DNA of 64,000 bases from Bacteroidia bacterium (GTDB lineage: Bacteria > Bacteroidota > Bacteroidia > J057): the NCBI GenBank assembly GCA_033391075.1, contig JAWPMV010000001.1:4650001-4714000 (forward strand). Direction: 5' to 3'. Position numbers and translations under genes: made by a program. Position 1 is the first letter of the stretch. Each line of letters begins with the position of its first letter. Below the pieces are notes generated by a model. It was not told the DNA's origin. It did not search any database and saw nothing but the letters and a program-made list of their open reading frames with translations. This document shows, in pieces, positions 26,090 to 34,909 of this stretch.

Positions 26090-27280
26090 TCAATTTTCAA
26101 AAAGCAGCTCCAAAATACTGGTATCTTCCAGGTCAGGATACTTGCTTTGGAGAATCTCGCTGATACGCTGAATATAGATCTGATCCAGCTCTTCCGCATT
26201 CAAAACCGTGGTTCTGAGTTCAAATTGACGAGATAGTAAAGGGCCGCTTGCCTTTTTTTCGTGTTGCTTAAATGCTCCTCCAGTGAAGAGGGTATTGATG
26301 TATTTTTTGATCTCCGTCCGGGCAATTTTTTCTGACACAGTATCCTGAATAAAATCAAACATTTCATTCATTGACATAACCGGCTGTTTTTGGTAAGAAA
26401 TCCAAAGGGCTTTGGAGATTTTAAACCGATGTTTGGGAGAAGGATTGTACTTGAGTTTTTTGGTAAGAAATTGAGAAGCCTGGTCCTGAGAACAAACTTC
26501 TTTTCGGGGAGGAATGTCTATTTTTCCTTCCAGAAAATATACCTTCGGTAGCGTATCTTCTGTCGTATCTACCTTCTCCACCAGATCATTCAAGAGCGAA
26601 TTCACAAAGGCTTTGAAAGAAGAAAATCCTAAATCTTTTTCAGAGAAAGAAGAGTCTAGTCTCAACAATTGTTGCTTCAGGCGGGCCATCAGAACCGGGC
26701 CTTCATCCGTTCGACTTTTGAGAAAGCGAATGACCAGATCCCTTCCGGCACTCTTGTCAATTTCCTCTACCATATCAGAAGAAGGTGATTCCTCTTCGGG
26801 TTTGCCTATGAGTTCTTCCAGAGATTTGAATTCCCCGCTATTCCTTTTCACCAACTTTCCTACACTATGCTCAAATCCCATTACAATGACCTTCTTCCCT
26901 CTTGCTCTTAAACGCTGAATAAGCGGGATAAAATCAGTATCACCTGATCCGATAATAAAGGTTGAAACCTCTGCATATAATCCCAGATAGTCCATGACAT
27001 CAATAGCCAAACGAACATCTGAACCATTTTTCCCCTGAGAATTAGTCTCTGGTAAATGAACCAGATCAAAGCCTTGCTCCATCAAACGAGTCTGGTATTG
27101 GGAAAACATATCCTTCGACCAGTCCGCATAGGCTTTTTTCAGACATATCACTCCCTTACTGGCAGCAAAGTCCAGTATAGGTTCTATCAACAAGGGCTTG
27201 CGTTTTGACGGATAGACTGTATCTGCCGAAATCGCAAGATTTTCAAAGTCTAAATAGACAGCTATGGATGATCCTTCCAT
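26090..27280 (-). CDS. NYN (LabA/DUF88-type) nuclease-like protein with OST-HTH/LOTUS domain
   Basis: The N-terminal NYN domain (about 1-155) has the acidic residues of PIN-like RNases: D11 in VYLDFENLA, D88 and D94 in NGSDVRLAIDVMDYL, and D114/D116 in IGSGDTDFIPLIQRLRARGKKV. A LOTUS/OST-HTH-like segment follows (about 180-255, GPVLMARLKQQLLRLDSSFSEKDLGFSSFKAFV), and a second helical segment at about 270-380. NYN-LOTUS proteins in bacteria are thought to bind and perhaps cleave RNA (known eukaryotic relatives include MARF1). All catalytic acids are kept. The gene ends 125 bp upstream of the zinc-ribbon gene on the same strand; whether they share a transcript is unclear. Confidence 0.88.
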   Translation of the reverse strand: MEGSSIAVYLDFENLAISADTVYPSKRKPLLIEPILDFAASKGVICLKKAYADWSKDMFSQYQTRLMEQGFDLVHLPETNSQGKNGSDVRLAIDVMDYLGLYAEVSTFIIGSGDTDFIPLIQRLRARGKKVIVMGFEHSVGKLVKRNSGEFKSLEELIGKPEEESPSSDMVEEIDKSAGRDLVIRFLKSRTDEGPVLMARLKQQLLRLDSSFSEKDLGFSSFKAFVNSLLNDLVEKVDTTEDTLPKVYFLEGKIDIPPRKEVCSQDQASQFLTKKLKYNPSPKHRFKISKALWISYQKQPVMSMNEMFDFIQDTVSEKIARTEIKKYINTLFTGGAFKQHEKKASGPLLSRQFELRTTVLNAEELDQIYIQRISEILQSKYPDLEDTSILELLFEN

Positions 27281-27505
27281 TCAATTAAGGTCCTGGGCTA
27301 AAGGGTTCTACTAATTAATAAACAGGACAAGTAGCAAGGAAGGTGTGTATAGCACCCTGGGGGTAATCCTCTAGAATGAGCGTATTCTGATGCTATAACG
27401 TATGAGTATGCAAATTTAGTTAAAAGCAGCTAAAATTTTCTTTTAAGAGAAGGAATTGCAGCTCCTATCTTACATGCAGAAAGAATTTTTGCGTAATGAA
27501 TCTAT

Positions 27506-28222
27506 TTATTTCGCCGAACGTACATAATGCATTCTGCGAATTTCGTCCGTATCCTGAAGCTGGAAACCACAGCCAGCAAGGAGATTTAGTATCCTTTCTT
27601 TGCTTAAGCGGAGTTTAGGATAGCTACTTACTTTTTGCTTCCAGTTTCCGCCTTCATTTTCGTGTAAAAGATCTGTTACGATTACCTTGTCTTCCTGGTA
27701 TTCTAAAAAGCAGGTATGTATGCGATTCTCATCAGCCCGTACCGGAATAAATCTTTGTTCTTCTTTCAACTCAAACTGATAATCTCTAAAAGAGCAGATG
27801 AATTGACCACCGGAACGAAGGCTTTGGTAAACCATTCGGAACATTTGTTCTAATTCTTCAAAGCTCAAAAGGTGGGCCAAAGTATCTCCCATGCAGACAA
27901 TCAAGTCAGCTGATGGGGTTTCTTTAAGGTAGGAAAGGATATCACTTTGAAAAAGTTCGATCTGAAGTTCGCCTTTTCTCTTCCCCAGGCTGTCCAGCAA
28001 TTGTTGATTGAAATCTACTGCTTTCACCTCATAGCCCAAATTTGCCAGAGCTATGCTTTGAAAGCCATGTCCTGAGCCCAGATCAATCGCAATTCCTTTA
28101 CCAGAGGAAATGCCTTTATCCCGAAAATATTGTTCCTGAGATTCCCGACCAAGCTCAAAATCCCCGGCCATCCATTCGTAAAAATTTCCCAGATGAGAAT
28201 CGTAATGCTCCTTTACAGACAT
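27506..28222 (-). CDS. Class I SAM-dependent methyltransferase
   Basis: The 238-residue protein has motif I IAIDLGSGHGFQSIALANLG, motif II acidic end EVKAVDFNQQLLDSL, and the motif IV region ADLIVCMGDTLAHL with LRSGGQFICSFRDY as motif VI-like strand. The fold is a single Rossmann-type methyltransferase without extra domains. The substrate cannot be inferred; the small size suggests a small molecule rather than RNA. It begins 25 bp after the stop of the desaturase-CDGSH gene and is probably co-transcribed with it. Confidence 0.85.
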   Translation of the reverse strand: MSVKEHYDSHLGNFYEWMAGDFELGRESQEQYFRDKGISSGKGIAIDLGSGHGFQSIALANLGYEVKAVDFNQQLLDSLGKRKGELQIELFQSDILSYLKETPSADLIVCMGDTLAHLLSFEELEQMFRMVYQSLRSGGQFICSFRDYQFELKEEQRFIPVRADENRIHTCFLEYQEDKVIVTDLLHENEGGNWKQKVSSYPKLRLSKERILNLLAGCGFQLQDTDEIRRMHYVRSAK

Positions 28223-28247
28223 AATCGTGAATTATGTCTTGAAGATA

Positions 28248-29351
28248 CTAATTCAAATCTTCCGCTTTGAGTTCAACATGCGAATTATCGCAGAAGGGTC
28301 CTTTTTTCGTAGCCTTACAATTACAAAGTTTTATGGCACCATCTCTTTTAGCCGTAAACAAGAGAGGCTTATACTTGCTTCCGTGATGAGTTCCATCGCA
28401 GAAAGGTTGATTCTTGCTCTTCCCGCACTGACACCAGAGATAGTTTTTCCCTTTCTCCAACTTGACCATAGCGGGTTCCAGGCTTTTGGTACTCTCTTTT
28501 GTATAGCCTTTGGACAGTTCACTTTTTGGATCGCTGGATTTTACCAGCGGATAGAAATAAGCCGCAGCCCAGGATTCCTTAGGATCATTCATCAAACCTA
28601 GTTCAGAGGGGAATTGCTGGGTAAAAGTCGCTGTTCCAAACATTTGGTCCCAGAGGGAAAACATATTGCCATAGTTGCCATTAGGATCACTTACTCCATC
28701 CACCATAGATTTTCCATGATGGGCATGGTGAAAGGCAGGTGTAATGATGATGCGTTGGAGAAAATTGACGACTGGACGAAAGACTTTGCTTTTATACAAA
28801 GGCTCATCCCAATGGACAGTACTGTGTGAACCAATGATCACCAATTGTTTTAGGATCAATCCCAGGGCAACAGCTTTAGCTCCCCCCATAAAAACAACAA
28901 AAGATAGCCACCAGATATTGGGCATGAGGATGTAATAGAGAGCAGCATTTCGGTAGGAAATGAAAAAACCCATTTCTTCTGCCTGATGATGGGGTCGGTG
29001 TAATTTCCATAACCACTCATATTCATGAGCCGAACGATGATACCAGTATTGGAGCACATCATCTATCAGAAGATAGAAGGGTAATATTAACCACATACTG
29101 TATTCTGCCAAAATTCCGGCTGCCCCAGGAACGATCAGGTTAGCAAGGAAAGGAATTCCTATGACAACCAGCAAGGGTTTGATAACCAGGGCAAGCATCA
29201 GCCAGCCTCCAGCCTCCTGTATCCAGTCAGAGGCCGTTCTTTGGGTTCTGTGAAGATAACCAGAGATGATTTCCAGCATACCAAAAAAAACGAGTATGCC
29301 GACGACCATGTAAACATCAAAATTTTCGATTCCGAATAGCGCTTTGTCCAT
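28248..29351 (-). CDS. Sterol desaturase-family hydroxylase fused to two CDGSH iron-sulfur motifs
   Basis: The membrane part (about 1-250) has several TM helices and the di-iron histidine boxes of the fatty acid hydroxylase superfamily: H105-x3-H109 (WYHRSAHE), H118-x2-H121-H122, and H208-H209 with H211-H212 (FHHAHH). The last 75 residues hold two CDGSH-type [2Fe-2S] motifs. The first is C307-x-C309-x8-C318-x3-H322 and the second C343-x-C345-x8-C354-x3-H358, both with the full three-Cys-one-His ligand set. A CDGSH pair on one chain could pass electrons to the di-iron centre; this is inference. A methyltransferase follows and a Crp/Fnr gene precedes it on the same strand. Confidence 0.85.
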   Translation of the reverse strand: MDKALFGIENFDVYMVVGILVFFGMLEIISGYLHRTQRTASDWIQEAGGWLMLALVIKPLLVVIGIPFLANLIVPGAAGILAEYSMWLILPFYLLIDDVLQYWYHRSAHEYEWLWKLHRPHHQAEEMGFFISYRNAALYYILMPNIWWLSFVVFMGGAKAVALGLILKQLVIIGSHSTVHWDEPLYKSKVFRPVVNFLQRIIITPAFHHAHHGKSMVDGVSDPNGNYGNMFSLWDQMFGTATFTQQFPSELGLMNDPKESWAAAYFYPLVKSSDPKSELSKGYTKESTKSLEPAMVKLEKGKNYLWCQCGKSKNQPFCDGTHHGSKYKPLLFTAKRDGAIKLCNCKATKKGPFCDNSHVELKAEDLN

Positions 29352-29353
29352 GA

Positions 29354-29380
29354 GAGTAAATTGCGAGTAATAGTTTACTC
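29354..29380 (-). repeat. Inverted repeat just before the desaturase-CDGSH start codon
   Basis: GAGTAAA (29354-29360) and TTTACTC (29374-29380) are separated by 13 nt. The nearer arm lies 2 bp from the ATG at 29351. It may be a binding site for the adjacent Crp/Fnr regulator or a 5' UTR hairpin. Confidence 0.35.
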
Positions 29381-29433
29381 AAGGTACACAAGATTTTGGC
29401 AAAGCCACTTTACACATGTTAATCGGTGGAAAA

Positions 29434-30018
29434 TTAATTTTCCGAGCGCCGCTTTATGATACGGGAAAGAGATACAGGCGTAATTCCCAAATAATTGGCG
29501 ACATGCTTATTGTAAGCGGTTTCGAAAAACTGAGGGCTTCTTTTCAACAATGCCTCATATCTCTCTTCAGGAGCTTTATCGATCAGGGTTTCGACCCGGT
29601 AGATCAGGGTTTGTATGTTTTCCTGATAAGAATGCAGAAACACCTGCATTATGCGCGGATTTTCATAGCCCAGGTCCAATACTTTCTCATAATCGAAAAT
29701 CAGCAAATGGGTTTCTGTTACCGACTCAAAAGTATATTTGGTTGGACTTTGGCTAAACAGGGATTCGGGAGCGCCGGTGATTGTATGTTCCGGTCGCAAA
29801 AAAATGTTTTTTTCTTCGCCTTTCTCATTGATAAAGTAGCCCCTTATCATGCCTTTCAAAATAAAAAAAGCTTTTCGGCTAATTTGTCCGGCCTCAATCA
29901 GGCGATCCTTATTCCCTAACAGCTGATAATCAGCATAGGAAATAAATAAGGCTATATCTTCTTTGCCCAAAAAGGGAAAGCTTGCTCTGAGGATACCAGC
30001 TTGTTCTTCCGGGGTCAT
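29434..30018 (-). CDS. Crp/Fnr-family transcription regulator
   Basis: The 194-residue protein has a cyclic-nucleotide-type beta-barrel domain (about 10-120; RLIEAGQISRKAFFILKGMIRGYFIN), the dimer helix, and a short C-terminal helix-turn-helix (KHVANYLGITPVSLSRIIKRR). It contains no N-terminal Cys cluster, so it is not an Fnr-type iron-sulfur sensor. The ligand is unknown; such short Bacteroidota members often bind no cAMP. ATG 30018 is chosen; a TTG 6 bp upstream is the longest alternative. It starts 9 bp after the cysteine desulfurase stop, suggesting one operon, and is followed 82 bp later by the desaturase-CDGSH gene, its possible target. Confidence 0.85.
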   Translation of the reverse strand: MTPEEQAGILRASFPFLGKEDIALFISYADYQLLGNKDRLIEAGQISRKAFFILKGMIRGYFINEKGEEKNIFLRPEHTITGAPESLFSQSPTKYTFESVTETHLLIFDYEKVLDLGYENPRIMQVFLHSYQENIQTLIYRVETLIDKAPEERYEALLKRSPQFFETAYNKHVANYLGITPVSLSRIIKRRSEN

Positions 30019-30027
30019 GGCCAAGGC

Positions 30028-31170
30028 TTAAACGGGCATAGGAACGTATTCCTTGAGTTTTTCGATGGTGATATCGATTTCTTCCCGGCTATTCTGAACC
30101 CCAAATGAAAAACGAATTGCATTTAAGAGTTGTGCTCCTTCTACTCCAATTTCACGGAGGACAAAAGATCCCATCACGGCTCCACTGCTACACGCTGAGC
30201 CACCAGAAACACAGATGCCCGACAAGTCGAGGTTAAAAAGAAGCATACAATCTTTCTCGTTGCAGGGAAGAGAAACATTTAGAACGGTAGGAAGTGATCG
30301 TCCAGGCTCTGTTTCTCCATTGAAACTAACTCCCGGAAAAACTTCCATCAGTCGTTGTTTCATATAGTTTTTCAAATCCCAAAGTTTTTCGGATTTGCTA
30401 TCAAAGCTGTTGTAGCACTTATCAAAAGCATATGCAAGGCCTACGATGAAAGCGGCATTCTCAGTTCCGGCTCTGCGATTTCTTTCTTGTCCTCCACCGG
30501 AAATAAAGCCCGGTACATTCAGGCCTTTTCTGATGTAGAGGAAACCAACCCCTTTAGGTCCATAAAACTTATGTGCTGAAGCCGTAATGAAATCCACCGG
30601 TGTATTGGCAAGATCGTATTTGAGATTGCACATCGATTGGACGGTATCAGAATGAAAAATCGCATCATACTCGCGGCATATTTCTCCAATCGCATGGATA
30701 TCATGCAGAGTGCCCAATTCATTATTGGCATGCATAAGCGAAACCAAAGACCTGGAATTTGTCGCCAATGCCTCCCGCAGTTCTTCATGATCAATATGCC
30801 CTTTTCCATCCACACTCAACCATGTCACCTTGATCTTCCCTTTTTCCTCGAGATCCTCCAGGGTATGACTCACCGCATGATGTTCAATCCGGGTAGTAAT
30901 CACATGCTCAAGGTCAAAAGCTTCCAGGCTACTTTTTATTGCCATATTATCGGCTTCTGTTCCCCCACTGGTAAAACAAATTTCTCCAGGAGTAACTCCC
31001 AGATGTTTGGCAACAGTTCTGCGGGAATCTTCTATAGCATTTCGTAAGGTTCTCCCATGAGCATGGGTAGAGGATGGGTTTCCAAAATGATCCAGGAAGT
31101 AAGGCTTCATCGCCTCAAAAACTTCGGGATCCATAGGAGTGGAAGCAGCATTGTCCAGGTAGATGATCAT
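30028..31170 (-). CDS. Cysteine desulfurase (NifS/IscS type)
   Basis: This PLP enzyme takes sulfur from cysteine as a persulfide for Fe-S cluster or thio-cofactor assembly. ATG 31170 (MIIYLDNAASTPMDP) gives the typical 380-residue protein; the open frame continues 55 residues upstream through the nested palindrome and shows no family resemblance. Visible motifs are FTSGGTEADN, HSDTVQ, the PLP lysine in SAHKFYGPKG, and the mobile-loop Cys in SGGSACSSGA. The assignment as NifS- or IscS-like is not settled by sequence here, since no iscU is adjacent. A Crp/Fnr gene lies 9 bp downstream. Confidence 0.92.
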   Translation of the reverse strand: MIIYLDNAASTPMDPEVFEAMKPYFLDHFGNPSSTHAHGRTLRNAIEDSRRTVAKHLGVTPGEICFTSGGTEADNMAIKSSLEAFDLEHVITTRIEHHAVSHTLEDLEEKGKIKVTWLSVDGKGHIDHEELREALATNSRSLVSLMHANNELGTLHDIHAIGEICREYDAIFHSDTVQSMCNLKYDLANTPVDFITASAHKFYGPKGVGFLYIRKGLNVPGFISGGGQERNRRAGTENAAFIVGLAYAFDKCYNSFDSKSEKLWDLKNYMKQRLMEVFPGVSFNGETEPGRSLPTVLNVSLPCNEKDCMLLFNLDLSGICVSGGSACSSGAVMGSFVLREIGVEGAQLLNAIRFSFGVQNSREEIDITIEKLKEYVPMPV

Positions 31171-31258
31171 AGCATTCTTGTTCAAATCTGAATATCCTTC
31201 AAATATCGGGAAGAAGTAGGAAGGAAACAAAGGAGAGGGAATTGAAAATGATGAGGAA

Positions 31259-31396
31259 GTGTTAGTGTGTTTGGATGTTAGCGTTTTAGGGTAATGAGAG
31301 GGAGGTATCTTAGCGGAATCCATTACCCTAAACAAAAGGCAAACTTCTAAGCATAATCAACTATATTAGAACCCTAACACACTAATACCCTAACAC
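31259..31396. repeat. Nested palindromic intergenic element
   Basis: The outer arms GTGTTAGTGTGT (31259-31270) and ACACACTAATAC (31377-31388) match at 11 of 12 positions. The inner arms TTTAGGGTAATG (31285-31296) and CATTACCCTAAA (31321-31332) are perfect, with a 24-nt loop. CCCTAACAC occurs twice (31372-31380 and 31388-31396). The core AATACCCTAAC at 31384-31394 resembles the trp-gap motifs. It fills the gap between the divergent desulfurase and oxidoreductase genes. Confidence 0.6.
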
Positions 31397-31409
31397 CCTC
31401 GAACTGTTT

Positions 31410-32390
31410 ATGAAAGCCATCCTAATCGACAAGCCCGGAGGCCCAGAAGGTTTATACATCGGCGAATTCCCACGTCCAGAACCAGCTTCGCATGAAATCT
31501 TGGTAAAAGTTGCTGCTACTGCCTTAAATCGGGCAGATACCATGCAAAGGGAAGGTCGATATCCTCCTCCTCCGGGAGCAAGTCCGATCATGGGGCTCGA
31601 AATGTCGGGTACGGTAGTTGGAATGGGAGCTCAAGCGAGTAGGTGGAAAGAAGGAGATCAGGTCTGCGGCTTATTGCCGGGAGGTGGATATGCAGAGTAT
31701 GTCGTCATCCATGAAGATTTGGCTATTCCTGTCCCTGAAAATATGGATATGCAAACAGCAGCAGGGCTGCCAGAGGTTTTTATGACCGCTTATCAGGCGA
31801 TGTTTTGGTTAGGAGAATTGGAAACTGGGCAGACGGTTTTATTGCATGCAGGAGCAAGTGGTGTGGGTACAGCAGCCATTCAAATGGCTAAAGCTAAGGG
31901 CGCAAAGGTTTGGGTAACAGCCTCTGCCGGAAAACATGATGCTTGTCGCTCTCTGGGAGCAGATCAATGCATTGATTACAAAGCCCAGGATTTCGCTGCT
32001 TTCATCCAAAAAGAACATCCACAGAAAGGTGTAAACCTTATCGTTGATCCCATAGGAGGAGCATATTTTCCCAAGAACCTAGATGTGATGCTTCCAGATG
32101 GGAAATTGGTGGTGCTGGCTTTTATGGGAGGAATGCATAGTGAGATCAATCTGGCAAAAGTGCTTATCAAGCGTTTACGGGTACAGGGATCAACCTTGAG
32201 GGCAAGAGATATAAACTACAAAATTGCACTCGCGAAGGACCTGCAAAAGGATTTTGCTTCTGCTTTTTCTTCAGGGGAAATAAAGCCTGTAATCGATAGC
32301 ACTTACGACTGGACAGATGTCCAGGAAGCACATCGATACATAGAAGCCAATAAAAATATTGGCAAAATTATCCTGAAATTAGGTGCTTAA
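31410..32390 (+). CDS. NAD(P)H-dependent quinone oxidoreductase (zinc-free MDR, PIG3-like)
   Basis: The 326-residue protein is a medium-chain dehydrogenase/reductase: an N-terminal GroES-like domain (LVKVAATALNRADTMQREGRYPPPPGASPIMGLEMSGTV) and a Rossmann nucleotide domain (LLHAGASGVGTAAIQMAKAKGA). The catalytic and structural zinc Cys of alcohol dehydrogenases are absent, and the NRAD...R.G.Y..P.G motif matches PIG3/quinone oxidoreductase members. It likely reduces quinones or enones with NADPH. It starts 13 bp after the end of the nested palindrome, and its stop overlaps glmM by 4 bp (convergent). Confidence 0.88.
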   Translation: MKAILIDKPGGPEGLYIGEFPRPEPASHEILVKVAATALNRADTMQREGRYPPPPGASPIMGLEMSGTVVGMGAQASRWKEGDQVCGLLPGGGYAEYVVIHEDLAIPVPENMDMQTAAGLPEVFMTAYQAMFWLGELETGQTVLLHAGASGVGTAAIQMAKAKGAKVWVTASAGKHDACRSLGADQCIDYKAQDFAAFIQKEHPQKGVNLIVDPIGGAYFPKNLDVMLPDGKLVVLAFMGGMHSEINLAKVLIKRLRVQGSTLRARDINYKIALAKDLQKDFASAFSSGEIKPVIDSTYDWTDVQEAHRYIEANKNIGKIILKLGA

Positions 32391-33769
32391 AGACTGGCTT
32401 TTAGCTCATCAATGATTTGATTGGCGAGCGTATCGGCAGCATCCTGACTCTGGGCCTCGGTATAGATTCGGATAATAGGTTCCGTATTGGATTTACGAAG
32501 GTGAACCCAGGAATCCTCAAAATCAACTTTTACGCCATCGATATCATTGGGCTTTTGGTCTTTGTATTTTTCTTTGAAAGTGGCCAGAATACTATCCACA
32601 TCCATACCTGCTTCCAGTTGAAGCTTTTGTTTGGACATATAGTAATCCGGATAAGTAGCTCTCAATTCGCTACACTTCATCCCGCTTTTCACCAAATGAG
32701 AAAGAAATAAAGCAATCCCGATCAGAGCGTCTCTCCCATAATGTAATTCGGGGAAAATGATTCCTCCATTTCCCTCGCCTCCTATCAGGGCATCAGTTCG
32801 CTTCATGATTTCAACCACATTCACCTCACCTACTGCAGAAGCATAATATCTGCATCCATGTCTTTCTGCCAAATCTCTTAAAGCCCGACTCGAAGACAGA
32901 TTGGATACGACAGCACTTTTGTTATGCTTCAATACATAATCAGCCACTGCCACAAGGGTATACTCTTCTCCAAACAGCTCCCCATTTTCATCTACCAATA
33001 CCAGACGATCCACATCCGGGTCAACTGCTATCCCGATATCTGCGCCTTCTTTTTTGATGAATTCGCAAATCTCGGTCAGGTTCTTTTTGACAGGTTCGGG
33101 ATTATGACTAAACCAACCCGTAGGTTCGCAATTTAGTTTCACGATGTCTTTCACCCCCAAAGCTTCCAGCAATTCCGGCACATAAATACCTCCTGTACTA
33201 TTTACTCCATCTATTACTACCTTCAAATTGGCTTTCTCAATGGCAAAGGAATCTACCAGATTGACCTCTTTGATCATCTTGATGTGAGTAGCAGAAAAGT
33301 CTTTGACCTCTTTAATTACGCCCAGTTCGCGAACTTCTTTGAAGGGATAGAGTTTATTTTCAAGGATCTCCAAAATCTCCAAACCGTCCTTATGCGTAAT
33401 AAACTCTCCTTTGTAATTCAGGAGTTTTAGCGCATTCCATTCCACCGGATTATGAGAAGCTGTAAGGATAATCCCACCAGCGGCTTTATATTCTGGTACG
33501 GCAACTTCCACTGTAGGCGTAGTAGAAAGTCCCAGATCAATTACATCAAATCCCAGGCTAATGAGGGTATTTGATACAAGGCCCTGAACCATAGCCCCGG
33601 AAGGCCTGGCATCTCTTCCAATCACAACGGTTTGACTCTGAGCTCTTTTCAAGGAAAGCCAGGTACCGAAAGCAGAAGCAAAGTTCACGATATCAATGGG
33701 AGTAAGGTTCTGTCCTACCTGCCCCCCAATCGTACCACGGATTCCAGAAATAGAGGAAATTAATGTCAT
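32387..33769 (-). CDS. glmM: Phosphoglucosamine mutase / phosphomannomutase
   Basis: The enzyme converts glucosamine-6-phosphate to glucosamine-1-phosphate on the way to UDP-GlcNAc for peptidoglycan and LPS. The 460-residue chain starts SSISGIRGTIGG. It has the active-site serine loop TASHNPVEWNALKL (S105), the Mg-binding DPDVDRLVLVD, the sugar-recognition GGEGNGGI, and the phosphate loop KSNTEPIIRIYTEA. The Bacteroidota enzyme is often annotated as phosphoglucosamine mutase; phosphomannomutase activity cannot be excluded. Its promoter candidate is listed at 33793-33825. The 3' end overlaps the oxidoreductase by 4 bp. Confidence 0.93.
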   Translation of the reverse strand: MTLISSISGIRGTIGGQVGQNLTPIDIVNFASAFGTWLSLKRAQSQTVVIGRDARPSGAMVQGLVSNTLISLGFDVIDLGLSTTPTVEVAVPEYKAAGGIILTASHNPVEWNALKLLNYKGEFITHKDGLEILEILENKLYPFKEVRELGVIKEVKDFSATHIKMIKEVNLVDSFAIEKANLKVVIDGVNSTGGIYVPELLEALGVKDIVKLNCEPTGWFSHNPEPVKKNLTEICEFIKKEGADIGIAVDPDVDRLVLVDENGELFGEEYTLVAVADYVLKHNKSAVVSNLSSSRALRDLAERHGCRYYASAVGEVNVVEIMKRTDALIGGEGNGGIIFPELHYGRDALIGIALFLSHLVKSGMKCSELRATYPDYYMSKQKLQLEAGMDVDSILATFKEKYKDQKPNDIDGVKVDFEDSWVHLRKSNTEPIIRIYTEAQSQDAADTLANQIIDELKASL

Positions 33770-33792
33770 AAAAGGATGTCTTAGTCGAGTGC

Positions 33793-33825
33793 CAAATATA
33801 GAGAAATTTAAGGGGCAAGGTCAAG
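33793..33825 (-). promoter_or_regulatory. Candidate glmM promoter (CTTG-N21-TATATTTG)
   Basis: On the - strand the -7 TATATTTG lies at 33800-33793 and a -33 CTTG at 33825-33822, spaced by 21 bp. The -7 box is exact and ends 23 bp before the ATG. Confidence 0.45.
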
Positions 33826-33874
33826 GCTTTATTTGAATTGCGTAAATTGATCCGCCAACAATAATTTAAGGGCT

Positions 33875-34864
33875 TTGGGATCAATAGCTACATACCAAAA
33901 ATTGAAAGAGAAAATCCTCGATTTAAGCGATCCTGAGCTTTTGGGTCAAAGTAGGGTCCATGCCTTACATTCTTTTTCTTCTGCTGATCAAAAGGTATAT
34001 GTAAAAAGGGAAGATGAGACAGGTTTTTCCATTTCGGGGACTAAAAGAAGAAAATATGCTTCTCTGCTTCCTTATCTGGAGCAAAGGGGAATCAAGGAAG
34101 TGATTCTTATGGGAGGAGAGCATTCCAATCATTTACCAGCCATTATCCAGTTGTTACGGGAGAGAGGCATTCGTTTCAAAGTATGCGTAAAGAAATCTCA
34201 TCCCACTGCAAAGAAGGGAAATAGATTTTTGTTGCACCTATTAATACAGGAGGAGGAAATTGAATACCTTGATTCGGCAAGCTGGAAACATGCAGAGGCC
34301 TATTTGCTGGATAAATATGGTTCAGCAGCATTTATTTTACCTGAAGGTGCTTCCTGTAAGGCTTCGCTCGCAGGTGCAGGAAGTCTTGGGCTGGATCTTC
34401 GAAGAAATGAGGAGGAATTGAAGCTGTCCTTTTCTCATCTATTTCTGGACGCTGGTACGGGTATGAGTGCAGCGGGAATGATCCTCGCTCAAAGTCAGCT
34501 TAAACATCCGGCCCATATCCATGTCACCCTTATGGCTGGTGAAAAGGAAGAATTTCTTCAGCAACTACATACATATGCCCGAGATTGGGAGGAAATATTC
34601 GGAGAGAAGATTTCGGAATTTCCACCCCTGCATCTCTACTATCCCCCATCCGCCAAATCATTTGGTTCCATCAATCGGGAAGTCCTGAAAATCATCCGTG
34701 AGATGGCCCTTAAAGAAGGTCTTTTATTAGACCCAATCTATAATGCCAAGCTTTTCCAAAACGCTTTCCAGCAGATAAATGAACAGCAGCTCATGGGAAA
34801 TATTTGTATCATCCATTCTGGAGGAGGGAGTGGGCTGATGGGCTTTGCAGAAAAGTTTGCATAA
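33875..34864 (+). CDS. PLP-dependent enzyme, ACC deaminase / D-cysteine desulfhydrase family
   Basis: The fold-type II PLP enzyme of 329 residues has the pattern VYVKREDETGFSISGTKRRKY (PLP Lys in the family position), GGEHSNHLPA, GSLGLDL, FLDAGTGMSA and SGGGSGL (cofactor phosphate loop). Substrate could be ACC, D-cysteine or another amino acid; the motif GTKRRK differs from the usual GNKVRK. The only possible start is TTG 33875: an in-frame stop lies at 33848-33850, and no ATG, GTG or other start falls between it and the conserved N-terminal region. A terminator follows at 34868-34890. Confidence 0.85.
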   Translation: MGSIATYQKLKEKILDLSDPELLGQSRVHALHSFSSADQKVYVKREDETGFSISGTKRRKYASLLPYLEQRGIKEVILMGGEHSNHLPAIIQLLRERGIRFKVCVKKSHPTAKKGNRFLLHLLIQEEEIEYLDSASWKHAEAYLLDKYGSAAFILPEGASCKASLAGAGSLGLDLRRNEEELKLSFSHLFLDAGTGMSAAGMILAQSQLKHPAHIHVTLMAGEKEEFLQQLHTYARDWEEIFGEKISEFPPLHLYYPPSAKSFGSINREVLKIIREMALKEGLLLDPIYNAKLFQNAFQQINEQQLMGNICIIHSGGGSGLMGFAEKFA

Positions 34865-34867
34865 AAA

Positions 34868-34890
34868 AAACCCGACCTAAGGCCGGGTTT
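34868..34890. terminator. Bidirectional terminator between convergent genes
   Basis: A 10-bp stem with one mismatch (34868-34877 with 34881-34890) and a 3-nt loop has A-rich and T-rich flanks. It separates the PLP gene (+) from the 711-residue HTH gene (-). Confidence 0.8.
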
Positions 34891-34909
34891 CTCTTATTTT
34901 TCAGGATAC

